From positions 2,720,058 through 2,784,057 of the forward strand of contig NZ_ATYB01000014.1 in assembly GCF_000427465.1 (NCBI RefSeq): 64,000 nucleotides of DNA, given 5' to 3'. Below the pieces are notes generated by a model. It was not told the origin of the DNA. It made no database searches and worked only from the letters and a program-made list of their open reading frames with translations. A program made the position numbers and the translations under genes. Shown here piece after piece: positions 1-7,152 of this stretch. How positions within the stretch are numbered: the first letter of the stretch is position 1; every line of letters starts with the position of its first letter. This DNA is from Sinorhizobium arboris LMG 14919. GTDB taxonomy: Bacteria > Pseudomonadota > Alphaproteobacteria > Rhizobiales > Rhizobiaceae.

Positions 1-9
1 CCCTAGACC

Positions 10-38
10 GAAATAGGACAGCAAACCTGTCCTATTTC
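10..38. promoter_or_regulatory. Perfect 12-bp inverted repeat, operator-like
   Basis: GAAATAGGACAG and its exact reverse complement are separated by 5 bases. No T-tract follows on either side, so it looks more like a binding site for a dimeric regulator than a terminator. The gene it serves may lie left of the window. From 39 to 311 I see no convincing gene; this stretch should contain the promoter of the aldolase gene that starts at 312, but no clear -35/-10 pair stands out. Confidence 0.5.
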
Positions 39-311
39 ATGCGCTCTATGCCAGAAAGCGCCCCCCTTCGCAAGGGCCTTCACCGCAAATAATGGCAGAG
101 ATTTTGCCGAACATTGCCGGAAATTTCGCGGTTTTGAAATTTAATTACCCGCATTCGGCGCTTTCTTCGCTTTGGTTTCAAACTGGTCTCCGGTTGGCTC
201 TACGGCGCCCGCATCGTTGGGGCACCGCTTGCCTGCCGGCGCGACTCCGCTATGGTCGCGCCGACGCGCCTGTCCCGGCGCTTGGCTCGACACGAACAGG
301 GTAGCTTCACG

Positions 312-1358
312 ATGATCTTCTCCTCCGATAATTGGGCCGGCGCCCATCAGGCGATCGCCGAAAGTCTGGTCACGCATGCCAAAGGCTATGCTTCCGCCTA
401 CGGCACGAGCGAGCTCGACCGGAAGGTGGAAGAGAGATTTTCGGAGGTGTTCGAAAGGGACGTCGCCGTATTCTTCGTCGGCACCGGAACCGCCGCGAAT
501 TCTCTTGCGCTTTCCATCGCCAATCGGGCGGGCGGTATCGCTTTCTGCCATCGCGAAGCGCATGTGAACGTCGACGAGTGCGGTGCCCCGCAGTTCTTTT
601 CGCACGGCGCGAGATTGTCCGCCGTCGGTGGCGCGCGCGGCAAGATGGATCCGGCGAAGCTCGAGGCGGAAATTCGCCGTTTCCCAAAGGAGAACGTCCA
701 TGGCGGTCAGCCGATGGCGGTGACGCTGACGCAGGCGACCGAGAGCGGCACTGTCTATTCGCTCGGCGAGATCGAAGCGATCGCCTCGATCGCCCGATCC
801 CAGACACTGCCGCTGCACATGGATGGCGCCCGCTTCGCCAATGCCCTGGTAAGTCTCGGGACGACACCGGCGGAGATGACCTGGAAGCGCGGCATCGATC
901 TCCTCTCCTTCGGCGGAACCAAAAACGGCTGCTGGTGCGCCGAGGCGCTGGTGCTCTTCGATCCCTCCAGGGCGCAGGAGATGCATTTCCTGCGTAAGCG
1001 TTCGGCCCAGCTCTTCTCCAAATCGCGCTTCGTCGCCGCCCAGTTCGACGCCTATCTCGCCGGAGACCTCTGGCTCGACCTCGCCCGCCACGCCAACGCC
1101 ATGGCGCGCCGTCTCGCTGACGGGATCACCGCTTCGGCCGAGAGTCGGCTGGCCTGGGCGCCCGACGCCAACGAGGTTTTCGTCGTGCTGAAACGGGAGG
1201 CCGCCAGCCGGCTGCGGCAGCAGGGCGCGCTCTTCTACGATTGGGAAGTTCCGCACGATCTCGAAGGCAGCCTCGCAGAAGACGAAGGGCTCTTTCGTCT
1301 GGTCACCAGCTTCGCCACACGCGCCGAGGACGTCGATCGCTTCGTCGCCGCGTGCTGA
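312..1358 (+). CDS. ltaE: Low-specificity L-threonine aldolase-like PLP enzyme
   Basis: A 348-residue fold-type I PLP enzyme of the beta-eliminating lyase family, which cleaves L-threonine or allo-threonine to glycine and acetaldehyde. Visible marks are the N-terminal SSDNWAGAH stretch, the FVGTGTAANSLAL cofactor-phosphate region, the LHMDGARFANA segment with the aspartate that holds the pyridine nitrogen, and SFGGTKNG with the Schiff-base lysine. Length fits the family. The frame is open further upstream to 252, but family alignments start at the Met of MIFSSDNW, so I chose 312; the ribosome-binding site there is weak. It stands alone, followed by a transporter gene in the same direction 154 bases later. 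The exact amino-acid substrate is inferred. Confidence 0.85.
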   Translation: MIFSSDNWAGAHQAIAESLVTHAKGYASAYGTSELDRKVEERFSEVFERDVAVFFVGTGTAANSLALSIANRAGGIAFCHREAHVNVDECGAPQFFSHGARLSAVGGARGKMDPAKLEAEIRRFPKENVHGGQPMAVTLTQATESGTVYSLGEIEAIASIARSQTLPLHMDGARFANALVSLGTTPAEMTWKRGIDLLSFGGTKNGCWCAEALVLFDPSRAQEMHFLRKRSAQLFSKSRFVAAQFDAYLAGDLWLDLARHANAMARRLADGITASAESRLAWAPDANEVFVVLKREAASRLRQQGALFYDWEVPHDLEGSLAEDEGLFRLVTSFATRAEDVDRFVAAC

Positions 1359-1372
1359 AACGGGCGGGCACG

Positions 1373-1436
1373 GCCTCCAGGAAAAGTGTGTTTTGCGTGC
1401 GGAAGTGCGTGGCTTCGAAGCGTTGGCGCGTCGCAT
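1373..1436. repeat. Dispersed intergenic repeat, copy 1
   Basis: CTCCAGGAAAAGTGTG followed by a CGGAAG..GCGTGG block recurs at 53525-53580 with the same order of blocks. A partial copy (CGGAAGCGCATAG plus TTTCAAA) lies near 22990. Such short GC-rich modules are common between rhizobial genes. Function is unknown. Confidence 0.45.
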
Positions 1437-1512
1437 GAAATCGCTTGAATGCGACGCGCGCCGCGGCCGATAACGCTTGCATCCGGCTTCCGGATGGGCT
1501 TACACGGCAATC

Positions 1513-2508
1513 ATGCGCCGTTTCCTCCCCGACACCTTTACCATCCTCCTGCTGCTGGCAGTCGCTCTCGCAGCAGTCATGCCCATCGAGGGTGCCGCCG
1601 CAGCCTGGTTCGCCCTCGCGACGAAGCTGGGGGTCGGCCTGATCTTCTTCCTTCACGGCGCAAGGCTTTCGCGCGAGGTCGTCGTTGCCGGTTTCCTGCA
1701 TTGGCGGCTGCACCTGGCGATCCTGTTTTCGACCTTCGCCCTTTTCCCGCTCCTCGGACTGCTCGTCGGCTTCGTCCCGCCCTGGATCCTGCCGCCGTCG
1801 CTCTATACCGGCATCCTCTTTCTCTGCGTTCTGCCCTCGACGATACAATCGTCGATCGCATTCACGTCGATGGCCGGCGGCAATGTACCGGCAGCCGTCT
1901 GCGCGGCATCGGCATCCAACATCATCGGCGTGTTCCTGACACCGCTTCTCGTCGGCGTCATCTTCTCGGCCGGCGGACACGGAGGCGTATCGCTCGACGC
2001 AATCGAACAGATCCTCCTGCAGCTCCTCGCTCCTTTCGTCGCAGGCCAGATCCTGCAGCCCTGGATCGGGCGCTGGATTCGCGCCCGCAAAAAACTGCTC
2101 GCGCCGGTCGATCGCGGTTCGATCCTGATGGTCGTCTATCTGGCTTTCAGCCAAGCCGTCACGGCCGGCCTCTGGCGCTCCTTCACGCTGAGCGATCTTA
2201 CAATCCTCATCGCCATCGAGATCGTCCTCCTCGCGCTCATTCTGGTGGCCACCACATTCGGCAGCCGGCTGCTCGGGTTCGACCGGCCGGACGAAATCGC
2301 CATCACCTTCTGCGGATCGAAGAAGAGCCTGGCGAGCGGCATTCCGATGGCGAGCGCGATCTTCGCCGGACAGAACATCGGCATGATCGTCCTGCCGGTC
2401 ATGCTGTTCCATCAGATCCAGTTGATGGCCTGTGCGGTCATTGCCCAGCGCTATGCCGCCAAGGCGGCAGAGCTCGAGGGAAACGCCGTCCCGGCTACGC
2501 CCACCTGA
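1513..2508 (+). CDS. Bile acid:sodium symporter (BASS/SBF-like) family transporter
   Basis: A 331-residue inner-membrane protein with about ten hydrophobic helices, beginning MRRFLPDTFTILLLLAVALAAV. It fits the SBF-like branch of the BASS superfamily (YfeH type), in which a Na+ gradient drives import of organic anions; the substrate here is unknown. The segments PSTIQSSIAFTSMAGGN and FCGSKKSLASGIPMA look like the paired discontinuous-helix motifs of the sodium-binding core. The frame opens earlier, at 1477, but the first 12 residues are atypical and the Met at 1513 starts a normal signal-anchor, so 1513 is preferred. It ends 30 bases before the convergent end of the first pip-like gene. Confidence 0.82.
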   Translation: MRRFLPDTFTILLLLAVALAAVMPIEGAAAAWFALATKLGVGLIFFLHGARLSREVVVAGFLHWRLHLAILFSTFALFPLLGLLVGFVPPWILPPSLYTGILFLCVLPSTIQSSIAFTSMAGGNVPAAVCAASASNIIGVFLTPLLVGVIFSAGGHGGVSLDAIEQILLQLLAPFVAGQILQPWIGRWIRARKKLLAPVDRGSILMVVYLAFSQAVTAGLWRSFTLSDLTILIAIEIVLLALILVATTFGSRLLGFDRPDEIAITFCGSKKSLASGIPMASAIFAGQNIGMIVLPVMLFHQIQLMACAVIAQRYAAKAAELEGNAVPATPT

Positions 2509-2538
2509 AGAGCATGAACGAAACGGCGCGTCGCCTTA

Positions 2539-3462
2539 TCAAGCGTCGGTATCGTGGGATGACAGGAAACGAGAGACCGTTTCCAGGCACAAGTCCTTCT
2601 CCTCCACATGCGGCATGTGGCTGGAATGCTCGAACAGCACCCATTCGCAGCCCTTCACGCGATCCACATACGGCTTGACGACGAGCGGCGTGGCCTCGTC
2701 GTATTTTCCGGAAATCAAAAGGGTCGGCGCTTCGATCCGCATCAGCCGGTCCTCGATCGTCCAGTCCTTCATCGTGCCTATTACGTGGAACTCGGTCGGG
2801 CCGTTCATGTTGCGATAGACCGTATTGTCCTCGTCCATGATCGCAAAGGTGCGCGCGACTTCCGCAGGCCACGGCGTGACGCGGCAGACATGGCGGTCGT
2901 AGAAGACGCGCGAGGCGGCGATGTATTCCGGATCGGTAATCGTCCCGGCCTGCTCATGCCTGAGCAGCGTATCCTGAACCGCCTTCGGCAGTTCCCCGCG
3001 CAGGCGATTGGCTTCCGCCACCCAGGTATGCATGTTGGCCGGCGAATTGGCGATGACGAGCGCCTTCAGACCCGTGGGCTTTAGAACCGCGTGTTCCGCG
3101 CCCAGCATGCCGCCCCAGGACTGTCCGAGAAAGGCATAGCGATCCTGGATGCCCAAATGCTTCAGCAGCGCGTCGAGTTCCCCGAGGAACAGGTCAGGTG
3201 TCCAGAAATCCGGGCCCTTGTCCGGAAGGCGCGTGGAGTTGCCGTTGCCGAGCTGGTCGTAGTGAATGACCGCGCGTCCGTCGATCTCGCTGATCCCCTT
3301 GAAGGAATCGACGTAGTCGTGGGTGCAGCCCGGTCCGCCGTGGGCAACGACCAGCGGCAGCTTGCCGCTGTCGAGCGAACCGGTGATGCGATACCAGGTC
3401 TGGTACTCGCGAAAGGGCAGGAAGGCTTCCTTCGACGCGACGGCGGCCACATGCATCTCCAT
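2539..3462 (-). CDS. pip: Proline iminopeptidase-family alpha/beta hydrolase (pip copy 1)
   Basis: A 307-residue cytoplasmic alpha/beta hydrolase of peptidase family S33. HGGPG at 41-45 is the oxyanion-hole motif, GQSWGG around Ser115 is the nucleophile elbow, and SGKYDEATP and HSSHMPH near the C-terminus supply the Asp and His. Family members release N-terminal proline or hydrolyse amino-acid amides. It lies downstream of the LuxR solo in the same direction, 53 bases from its stop codon, and has its own dyad-containing promoter region. Together with the divergent paralogue at 4424 and the importer after it, this matches pip genes that flank plant-responsive LuxR solos (OryR, XccR, PipR). Start chosen at the first Met; another Met lies two codons in. 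The true substrate is unknown. Confidence 0.85.
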   Translation of the reverse strand: MEMHVAAVASKEAFLPFREYQTWYRITGSLDSGKLPLVVAHGGPGCTHDYVDSFKGISEIDGRAVIHYDQLGNGNSTRLPDKGPDFWTPDLFLGELDALLKHLGIQDRYAFLGQSWGGMLGAEHAVLKPTGLKALVIANSPANMHTWVAEANRLRGELPKAVQDTLLRHEQAGTITDPEYIAASRVFYDRHVCRVTPWPAEVARTFAIMDEDNTVYRNMNGPTEFHVIGTMKDWTIEDRLMRIEAPTLLISGKYDEATPLVVKPYVDRVKGCEWVLFEHSSHMPHVEEKDLCLETVSRFLSSHDTDA

Positions 3463-3483
3463 GTCTGACGGACAACGGAGGGA

Positions 3484-3528
3484 ACATAACGCGGGGTTTC
3501 AAGCCGTGGCAGCTATCACAAGTTATAG
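3484..3528 (-). promoter_or_regulatory. Predicted LuxR-solo operator and promoter of pip copy 1
   Basis: CTATCACAAGTTATAG at 3513-3528 is a dyad with CTAT/ATAG ends. It overlaps the last codons of the luxR gene and sits 50 bases upstream of the pip start. On the minus strand a -10-like TTATGT at 3484-3489 begins about 32 bases from the dyad centre, which puts the dyad near -44. A near copy with the same geometry precedes pip copy 2. The spacing and repetition are seen; binding by the LuxR protein is inferred. Confidence 0.6.
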
Positions 3529-4298
3529 GATGGGCGCTCTTCGAGCAGCCGGTAGTGCGTGGCGCGGACAACCGCCTGGGTACGGTTCTTAGCGCCGAGT
3601 TTCTTGGCCGCGGCGTTGAGATGCATGACCACGGTCGGCACAGAACGGTGGATGATGCGCGAAATTTCCTTGGCCGAGTGACCCTCGGCGGAATGGCGGA
3701 GGCATTCGCGCTCCCGCTCCGTGAGCCTCGCGGTGCCGGCGTTGAAGGCCTGCGCGTCGAACAGAGAATAGGCCGCCTCGTGAAACACATGGGCGAGCAG
3801 GTTGAAATCGGCGATGTACCGCAGCGCATGCCGCTCGAATGCCCGGTTGCCGCCGAAACGCACACCCGTGACCGTCGCATAGTCGCCGCGCGGCATGTGG
3901 ACCGGCACGGTGACGCCGGTCGACATGTCCCGTTCGCTCAGATAGCGGGCGACGGGCGCCGTATCATCGCTCATGAAGCGTCTGATCAGCGTGTCCGCAT
4001 CGGGATCATAGTTCCAAAAGAACGGCGTTGACGTGCGCAGCGCCACCTGCTGCACGGGATCGATGCGGAAATAGCCGCGATCGAACCAGTAGTCGTGCAT
4101 ATCCTCCGAGATGTTGCGAAGTTTCAGCAGCGACGGGACCATGATCGTACCGTCGAGATCGCGGGGCACCGGCGTATAATCGTAGATCAGCGCCTCGAAG
4201 CCGATCGCCTTCATCGCCTCGAACACCTGGTCTATACGGCCATCCAGCGTGTCGTGCGCGGTGAACTGGTTCCTGATCGTCCCGAGTTCGTCAAACAT
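3516..4298 (-). CDS. LuxR solo of the plant-signal-responsive (OryR/PipR/NesR) type
   Basis: A 260-residue transcription factor with an N-terminal autoinducer-binding-like domain (about 20-175) and a C-terminal LuxR HTH (about 188-250, LTERERECLRHSAEGHSAKEI). Aligned to the usual ligand-pocket pattern W57-Y61-D70-P71-W85-G113, it has Met67 and Trp71 at the first two positions, while Asp80, Pro81, Trp95 and Gly128 are kept. The Met/Trp pair is the established mark of LuxR solos in plant-associated bacteria, which respond to plant compounds rather than acyl-homoserine lactones. No luxI gene is present nearby. It is flanked by two pip-type genes and an ABC importer, and probably activates both. 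S. meliloti NesR is the likely orthologue, judged from memory of that locus rather than from a search. Confidence 0.9.
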   Translation of the reverse strand: MFDELGTIRNQFTAHDTLDGRIDQVFEAMKAIGFEALIYDYTPVPRDLDGTIMVPSLLKLRNISEDMHDYWFDRGYFRIDPVQQVALRTSTPFFWNYDPDADTLIRRFMSDDTAPVARYLSERDMSTGVTVPVHMPRGDYATVTGVRFGGNRAFERHALRYIADFNLLAHVFHEAAYSLFDAQAFNAGTARLTERERECLRHSAEGHSAKEISRIIHRSVPTVVMHLNAAAKKLGAKNRTQAVVRATHYRLLEERPSYNL

Positions 4299-4328
4299 CC
4301 TTGTCTCCGGTCCCGGTCACTCGCCAAC

Positions 4329-4374
4329 CTATCACTTCTTATAGCTGGGCGCCGGTTGGCCTTTCGGATAAAAT
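4329..4374 (+). promoter_or_regulatory. Predicted LuxR-solo operator and promoter of pip copy 2/ABC operon
   Basis: CTATCACTTCTTATAG at 4329-4344 differs from the dyad before pip copy 1 only in the 3 central bases. Outer arms GCCAACC (4323) and GGTTGGC (4354) make a wider imperfect dyad. A -10-like TAAAAT at 4369-4374 starts about 32 bases after the dyad centre, as at the other site. It also lies 30 bases upstream of the divergent luxR start, so it could serve autoregulation. Confidence 0.6.
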
Positions 4375-4423
4375 TTAGCCGTGCTCAAATATTGAGCAAG
4401 CAGTTTCTTTGCCGGGGCGGTCA

Positions 4424-5314
4424 ATGTGGCGTGATATCGAGCCGGAGGCGCGACACGAAATCGAAGTCGATGGCTACAAGGTGGTGGCCTACAGCTTCGG
4501 TTCGGGCCCGGAGACCTTGTTCTGCCTGAATGGCGGGCCGGGACTCCCCTGTGACTATCTGCGCGAGGGCCATTCGTGCCTCATCGACAAGGGCTATCGC
4601 GTCGTCGCCTTCGATCAGCTCGGCACCGGCGCCTCCGACCGCCCGACCGATCCTTCGCTCTGGACGATCGGCCGATATGTCGAGGAAACCGAAACGGTTC
4701 GCAAGGCGCTGGGGCTCGGCAAGGTGCACATGCTCGGCCATTCCTGGGGCGGCTGGCTGGCGATCGACTACGCGCTGACATACCAGGAAAATCTGCAGAC
4801 GCTGATCCTGGAGGATACGGTCGCCGACATGCCGCACCTCGTCACCGAGCTTGAGCGGCTGCGCGCCGCCCTCGGCCCGGAGACCGTCGCCATGATGCAG
4901 AAGCACGAGGCGCAGGGCACATACGATCATCCCGAATATTTGGCTGCCATCACCATCCTGAACTATCGCCATGTCTGCCGCCTGCCGGAATGGCCCGCAC
5001 CGGTACGCCGGTCCCTGGACGACTGGAACATGGGTCCCTACGGCACGATGCAGGGCCCGAACGAGTTTCTCTATATCGGCAACCTCAAGGACTGGAACCG
5101 CATCCCCGACCTCCCCGGCATCAAGGTGCCGACGCTGATCACCACGGGAGAACACGACGAGCTCACGCCGGCCTGCGCGTTGAAGATGAAGCTCGCCATC
5201 CCGGATGCCGAGCTCAGGGTTTTTGCCAATGCAAGCCACATGCCGTTTTACGAGAACCCCGCGGACTATTATCCTGCGCTGATCGATTTCCTGTCGCGGC
5301 ACAGGCCGAATTGA
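4424..5314 (+). CDS. pip: Proline iminopeptidase-family alpha/beta hydrolase (pip copy 2)
   Basis: A 296-residue S33-family hydrolase, paralogous to the protein encoded at 2539-3462 but clearly divergent. It has NGGPGLPCDY at the oxyanion hole, GHSWGG at the nucleophile elbow, a TTGEHDELTP acid loop and a NASHMPFYE histidine loop. The ATG at 4424 has GGGGCGG just upstream; a TTG at 4409 is open but less well placed. It is the first gene of a run continuing into the permease at 5366 after 51 bases, so the hydrolase and the importer are probably co-transcribed from the dyad-containing promoter. In the related PipR systems such a hydrolase is thought to process the imported plant-derived or peptide-like ligand; that role is inferred here. 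Confidence 0.87.
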   Translation: MWRDIEPEARHEIEVDGYKVVAYSFGSGPETLFCLNGGPGLPCDYLREGHSCLIDKGYRVVAFDQLGTGASDRPTDPSLWTIGRYVEETETVRKALGLGKVHMLGHSWGGWLAIDYALTYQENLQTLILEDTVADMPHLVTELERLRAALGPETVAMMQKHEAQGTYDHPEYLAAITILNYRHVCRLPEWPAPVRRSLDDWNMGPYGTMQGPNEFLYIGNLKDWNRIPDLPGIKVPTLITTGEHDELTPACALKMKLAIPDAELRVFANASHMPFYENPADYYPALIDFLSRHRPN

Positions 5315-5365
5315 TGCAGAACCTGGCGAGAGACATCCGAACGAGACGGAGGCGCGCGCATCGCG

Positions 5366-6304
5366 ATGCATCGCTATAGGTTCGTCCTCACTCGACCTTT
5401 GCAGTTCCTGCCGGTCATCTTCGGGATCAGCATCATAACCTTCATTCTGGTGCGGCTCATCCCCGGCGATCCGGCGCGCAATCTGCTCGGAGCCCGCGCC
5501 ACCCCTTCGGCCATCGCCAAGATCCGCGCCCAGTACGGGCTCGACGAGCCGATGTGGCAGCAATATTTCTACTTTCTGAAGAATCTCGCCGATGGCGAGA
5601 TGGGCAAGTCGATCCTCTACAAGATCGATGTCCTGAAGCTTATCGCCACCCGTATCGAGCCGACCGTAGCGCTCGTGCTGTCGAGCGTCGTTCTGGCGGT
5701 TCTCATCGCCGTGCCCATGGCGGCGCTTGCAGCGCGTAATTCCGGCAGGGCGCCGGACCATATCGTCCGGATTGTTTCCACTTTCGGCATCGGCTTTCCG
5801 CCGTTCTGGCTCGGCCTGATGCTGATGATCCTTTTCAGCGTCAAACTGGATCTGCTGCCGGTGTCCGGCTATGGGGCGACCTTCGGCGACAAGCTCGCCC
5901 ATCTGATCCTTCCGAGCCTGACGGTCGCTCTTTCCCTGTCGACGGTGCTGGTTCGCAGCCTGCGCGCGGCAATGATCGAGTCCCTGAAGTCAGACGTGGC
6001 GACAGCCGCCCGCGCGCGCGGCATGCCTGAGCGCATCGTCTTCTGGCGGCATGTCGTTCCGAATTCGCTGGTGCCGACCATCAACCTTCTGGCGGTCAAC
6101 ATCGGCTGGCTGATCGGCGGCACGGTCGTGGTCGAAAGCGTCTTTGCCCTGCCGGGCATGGGACAATTGCTGGTACGCGCCATCTTCTCGCGCGATTACA
6201 TGGTCGTGCAGGGTGTCGCCATGGTGTTTGCCTGCGCCACTGTGCTCGTCAATTTCGTCGCCGACATCGTCACCGTCGCCGTCGATCCGCGGGTGAAACT
6301 ATGA
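5366..6304 (+). CDS. Oligopeptide-type ABC transporter permease (DppB-like)
   Basis: A 312-residue inner-membrane permease with six predicted helices and the N-terminal pattern of the DppB/OppB family (RPLQFLPVIFGISIITFILVRLIPGDPA). The ARARGMPERIVFWRHVVPNSLVPT segment is the EAA loop that docks on the ATPase. It has a ribosome-binding site (ACGGAGGC) before the ATG at 5366 and overlaps the next permease by 4 bases. It forms the membrane channel with the protein encoded at 6301. The substrate is probably a small peptide or amide, given the pip-type hydrolase upstream. Confidence 0.92.
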   Translation: MHRYRFVLTRPLQFLPVIFGISIITFILVRLIPGDPARNLLGARATPSAIAKIRAQYGLDEPMWQQYFYFLKNLADGEMGKSILYKIDVLKLIATRIEPTVALVLSSVVLAVLIAVPMAALAARNSGRAPDHIVRIVSTFGIGFPPFWLGLMLMILFSVKLDLLPVSGYGATFGDKLAHLILPSLTVALSLSTVLVRSLRAAMIESLKSDVATAARARGMPERIVFWRHVVPNSLVPTINLLAVNIGWLIGGTVVVESVFALPGMGQLLVRAIFSRDYMVVQGVAMVFACATVLVNFVADIVTVAVDPRVKL

Positions 6305-7152
6305 GCGCCGGTGCGGTGTCCTCGTCGCCGGCCGGCTGGCGGTTGTTCTTCGGCCGGCGGCCGGCCCTCGTCATTGGGGCGGGAATCCTGCTGTTTTTCC
6401 TGCTGGTGGCGATCGGCGCACCCGTCCTCGCCCCCTATGACCCGATCCTGCAGAACGGCGCAGCCCGCTTGCAGTCGCCGTCGCTTCTGCATCCGTTCGG
6501 AACCGACAATTTCGGCCGCGACCTCCTTTCACGCGTCATCTGGGGCACACGCATCGACCTGCAGATCGCCTTGATCGGCGTCGCCTTCCCCTTCGTCATA
6601 GGAACGATCGTCGGCACCGTCGCCGGCTTCTTCGGCGGCATTGTCGACGCGCTGTTCATGCGCCTCGTCGACATTATCCTCGCCTTTCCATTCCTTGTAT
6701 TGATGCTGGCGATAATCGCCATTCTGGGTCCGGGCCTCGGCAGCTTCTATATCGCCATGGCGCTGGTCGGATGGGTTTCCTATGCCCGATTGATCCGGGC
6801 ACAGATTCTCGTTCTGAAGAACAGCGACTATGCGGTGGCCGCCGTCAGCCTTGGTTTCGGCCGCTTCCGCATCATGTTCCGGCACTTGCTGCCCAATGCC
6901 ATTGCCGGCTCGATCGTCTTTGCCATGTCGGATGCCGTCCTGGTGCTGCTGAGCGGGGCGGCCGTCAGCTATCTCGGTCTCGGCGTCCAGCCGCCGGTCG
7001 CCGAATGGGGCATCATGGTCGCGGAGGGCCAGAGCTTCATCACCACGGCCTGGTGGATCACGCTGTTTCCCGGCCTTTCCATCGTCTGCCTTGCCTTCGG
7101 CTTCAGCATGCTGGGCGACGCGCTCGGAGAATTGCTCGGAGTGCACGAATGA
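6301..7152 (+). CDS. Oligopeptide-type ABC transporter permease (DppC-like)
   Basis: A 283-residue permease with the DppC/OppC N-terminal extension and the conserved HPFGTDNFGRDLLSRVIWG sequence after the first helix. The EAA loop reads AVSLGFGRFRIMFRHLLPNAI. It overlaps the upstream and downstream genes by 4 bases each (ATGA), showing translational coupling within the pip-ABC operon. It pairs with the DppB-like subunit. Confidence 0.92.
   Translation: MSAGAVSSSPAGWRLFFGRRPALVIGAGILLFFLLVAIGAPVLAPYDPILQNGAARLQSPSLLHPFGTDNFGRDLLSRVIWGTRIDLQIALIGVAFPFVIGTIVGTVAGFFGGIVDALFMRLVDIILAFPFLVLMLAIIAILGPGLGSFYIAMALVGWVSYARLIRAQILVLKNSDYAVAAVSLGFGRFRIMFRHLLPNAIAGSIVFAMSDAVLVLLSGAAVSYLGLGVQPPVAEWGIMVAEGQSFITTAWWITLFPGLSIVCLAFGFSMLGDALGELLGVHE

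Noticed and set aside
92..304. Small open frame on the plus strand before the aldolase gene
   Set aside because: No ribosome-binding site, no motif, and it runs into the aldolase leader; more likely chance.
141..1436. Long open frame on the minus strand over the aldolase gene
   Set aside because: It is antisense to a clear PLP enzyme; the composition is rich in Arg, Gly and Glu as in shadow frames of high-GC genes and it shows no family motif.
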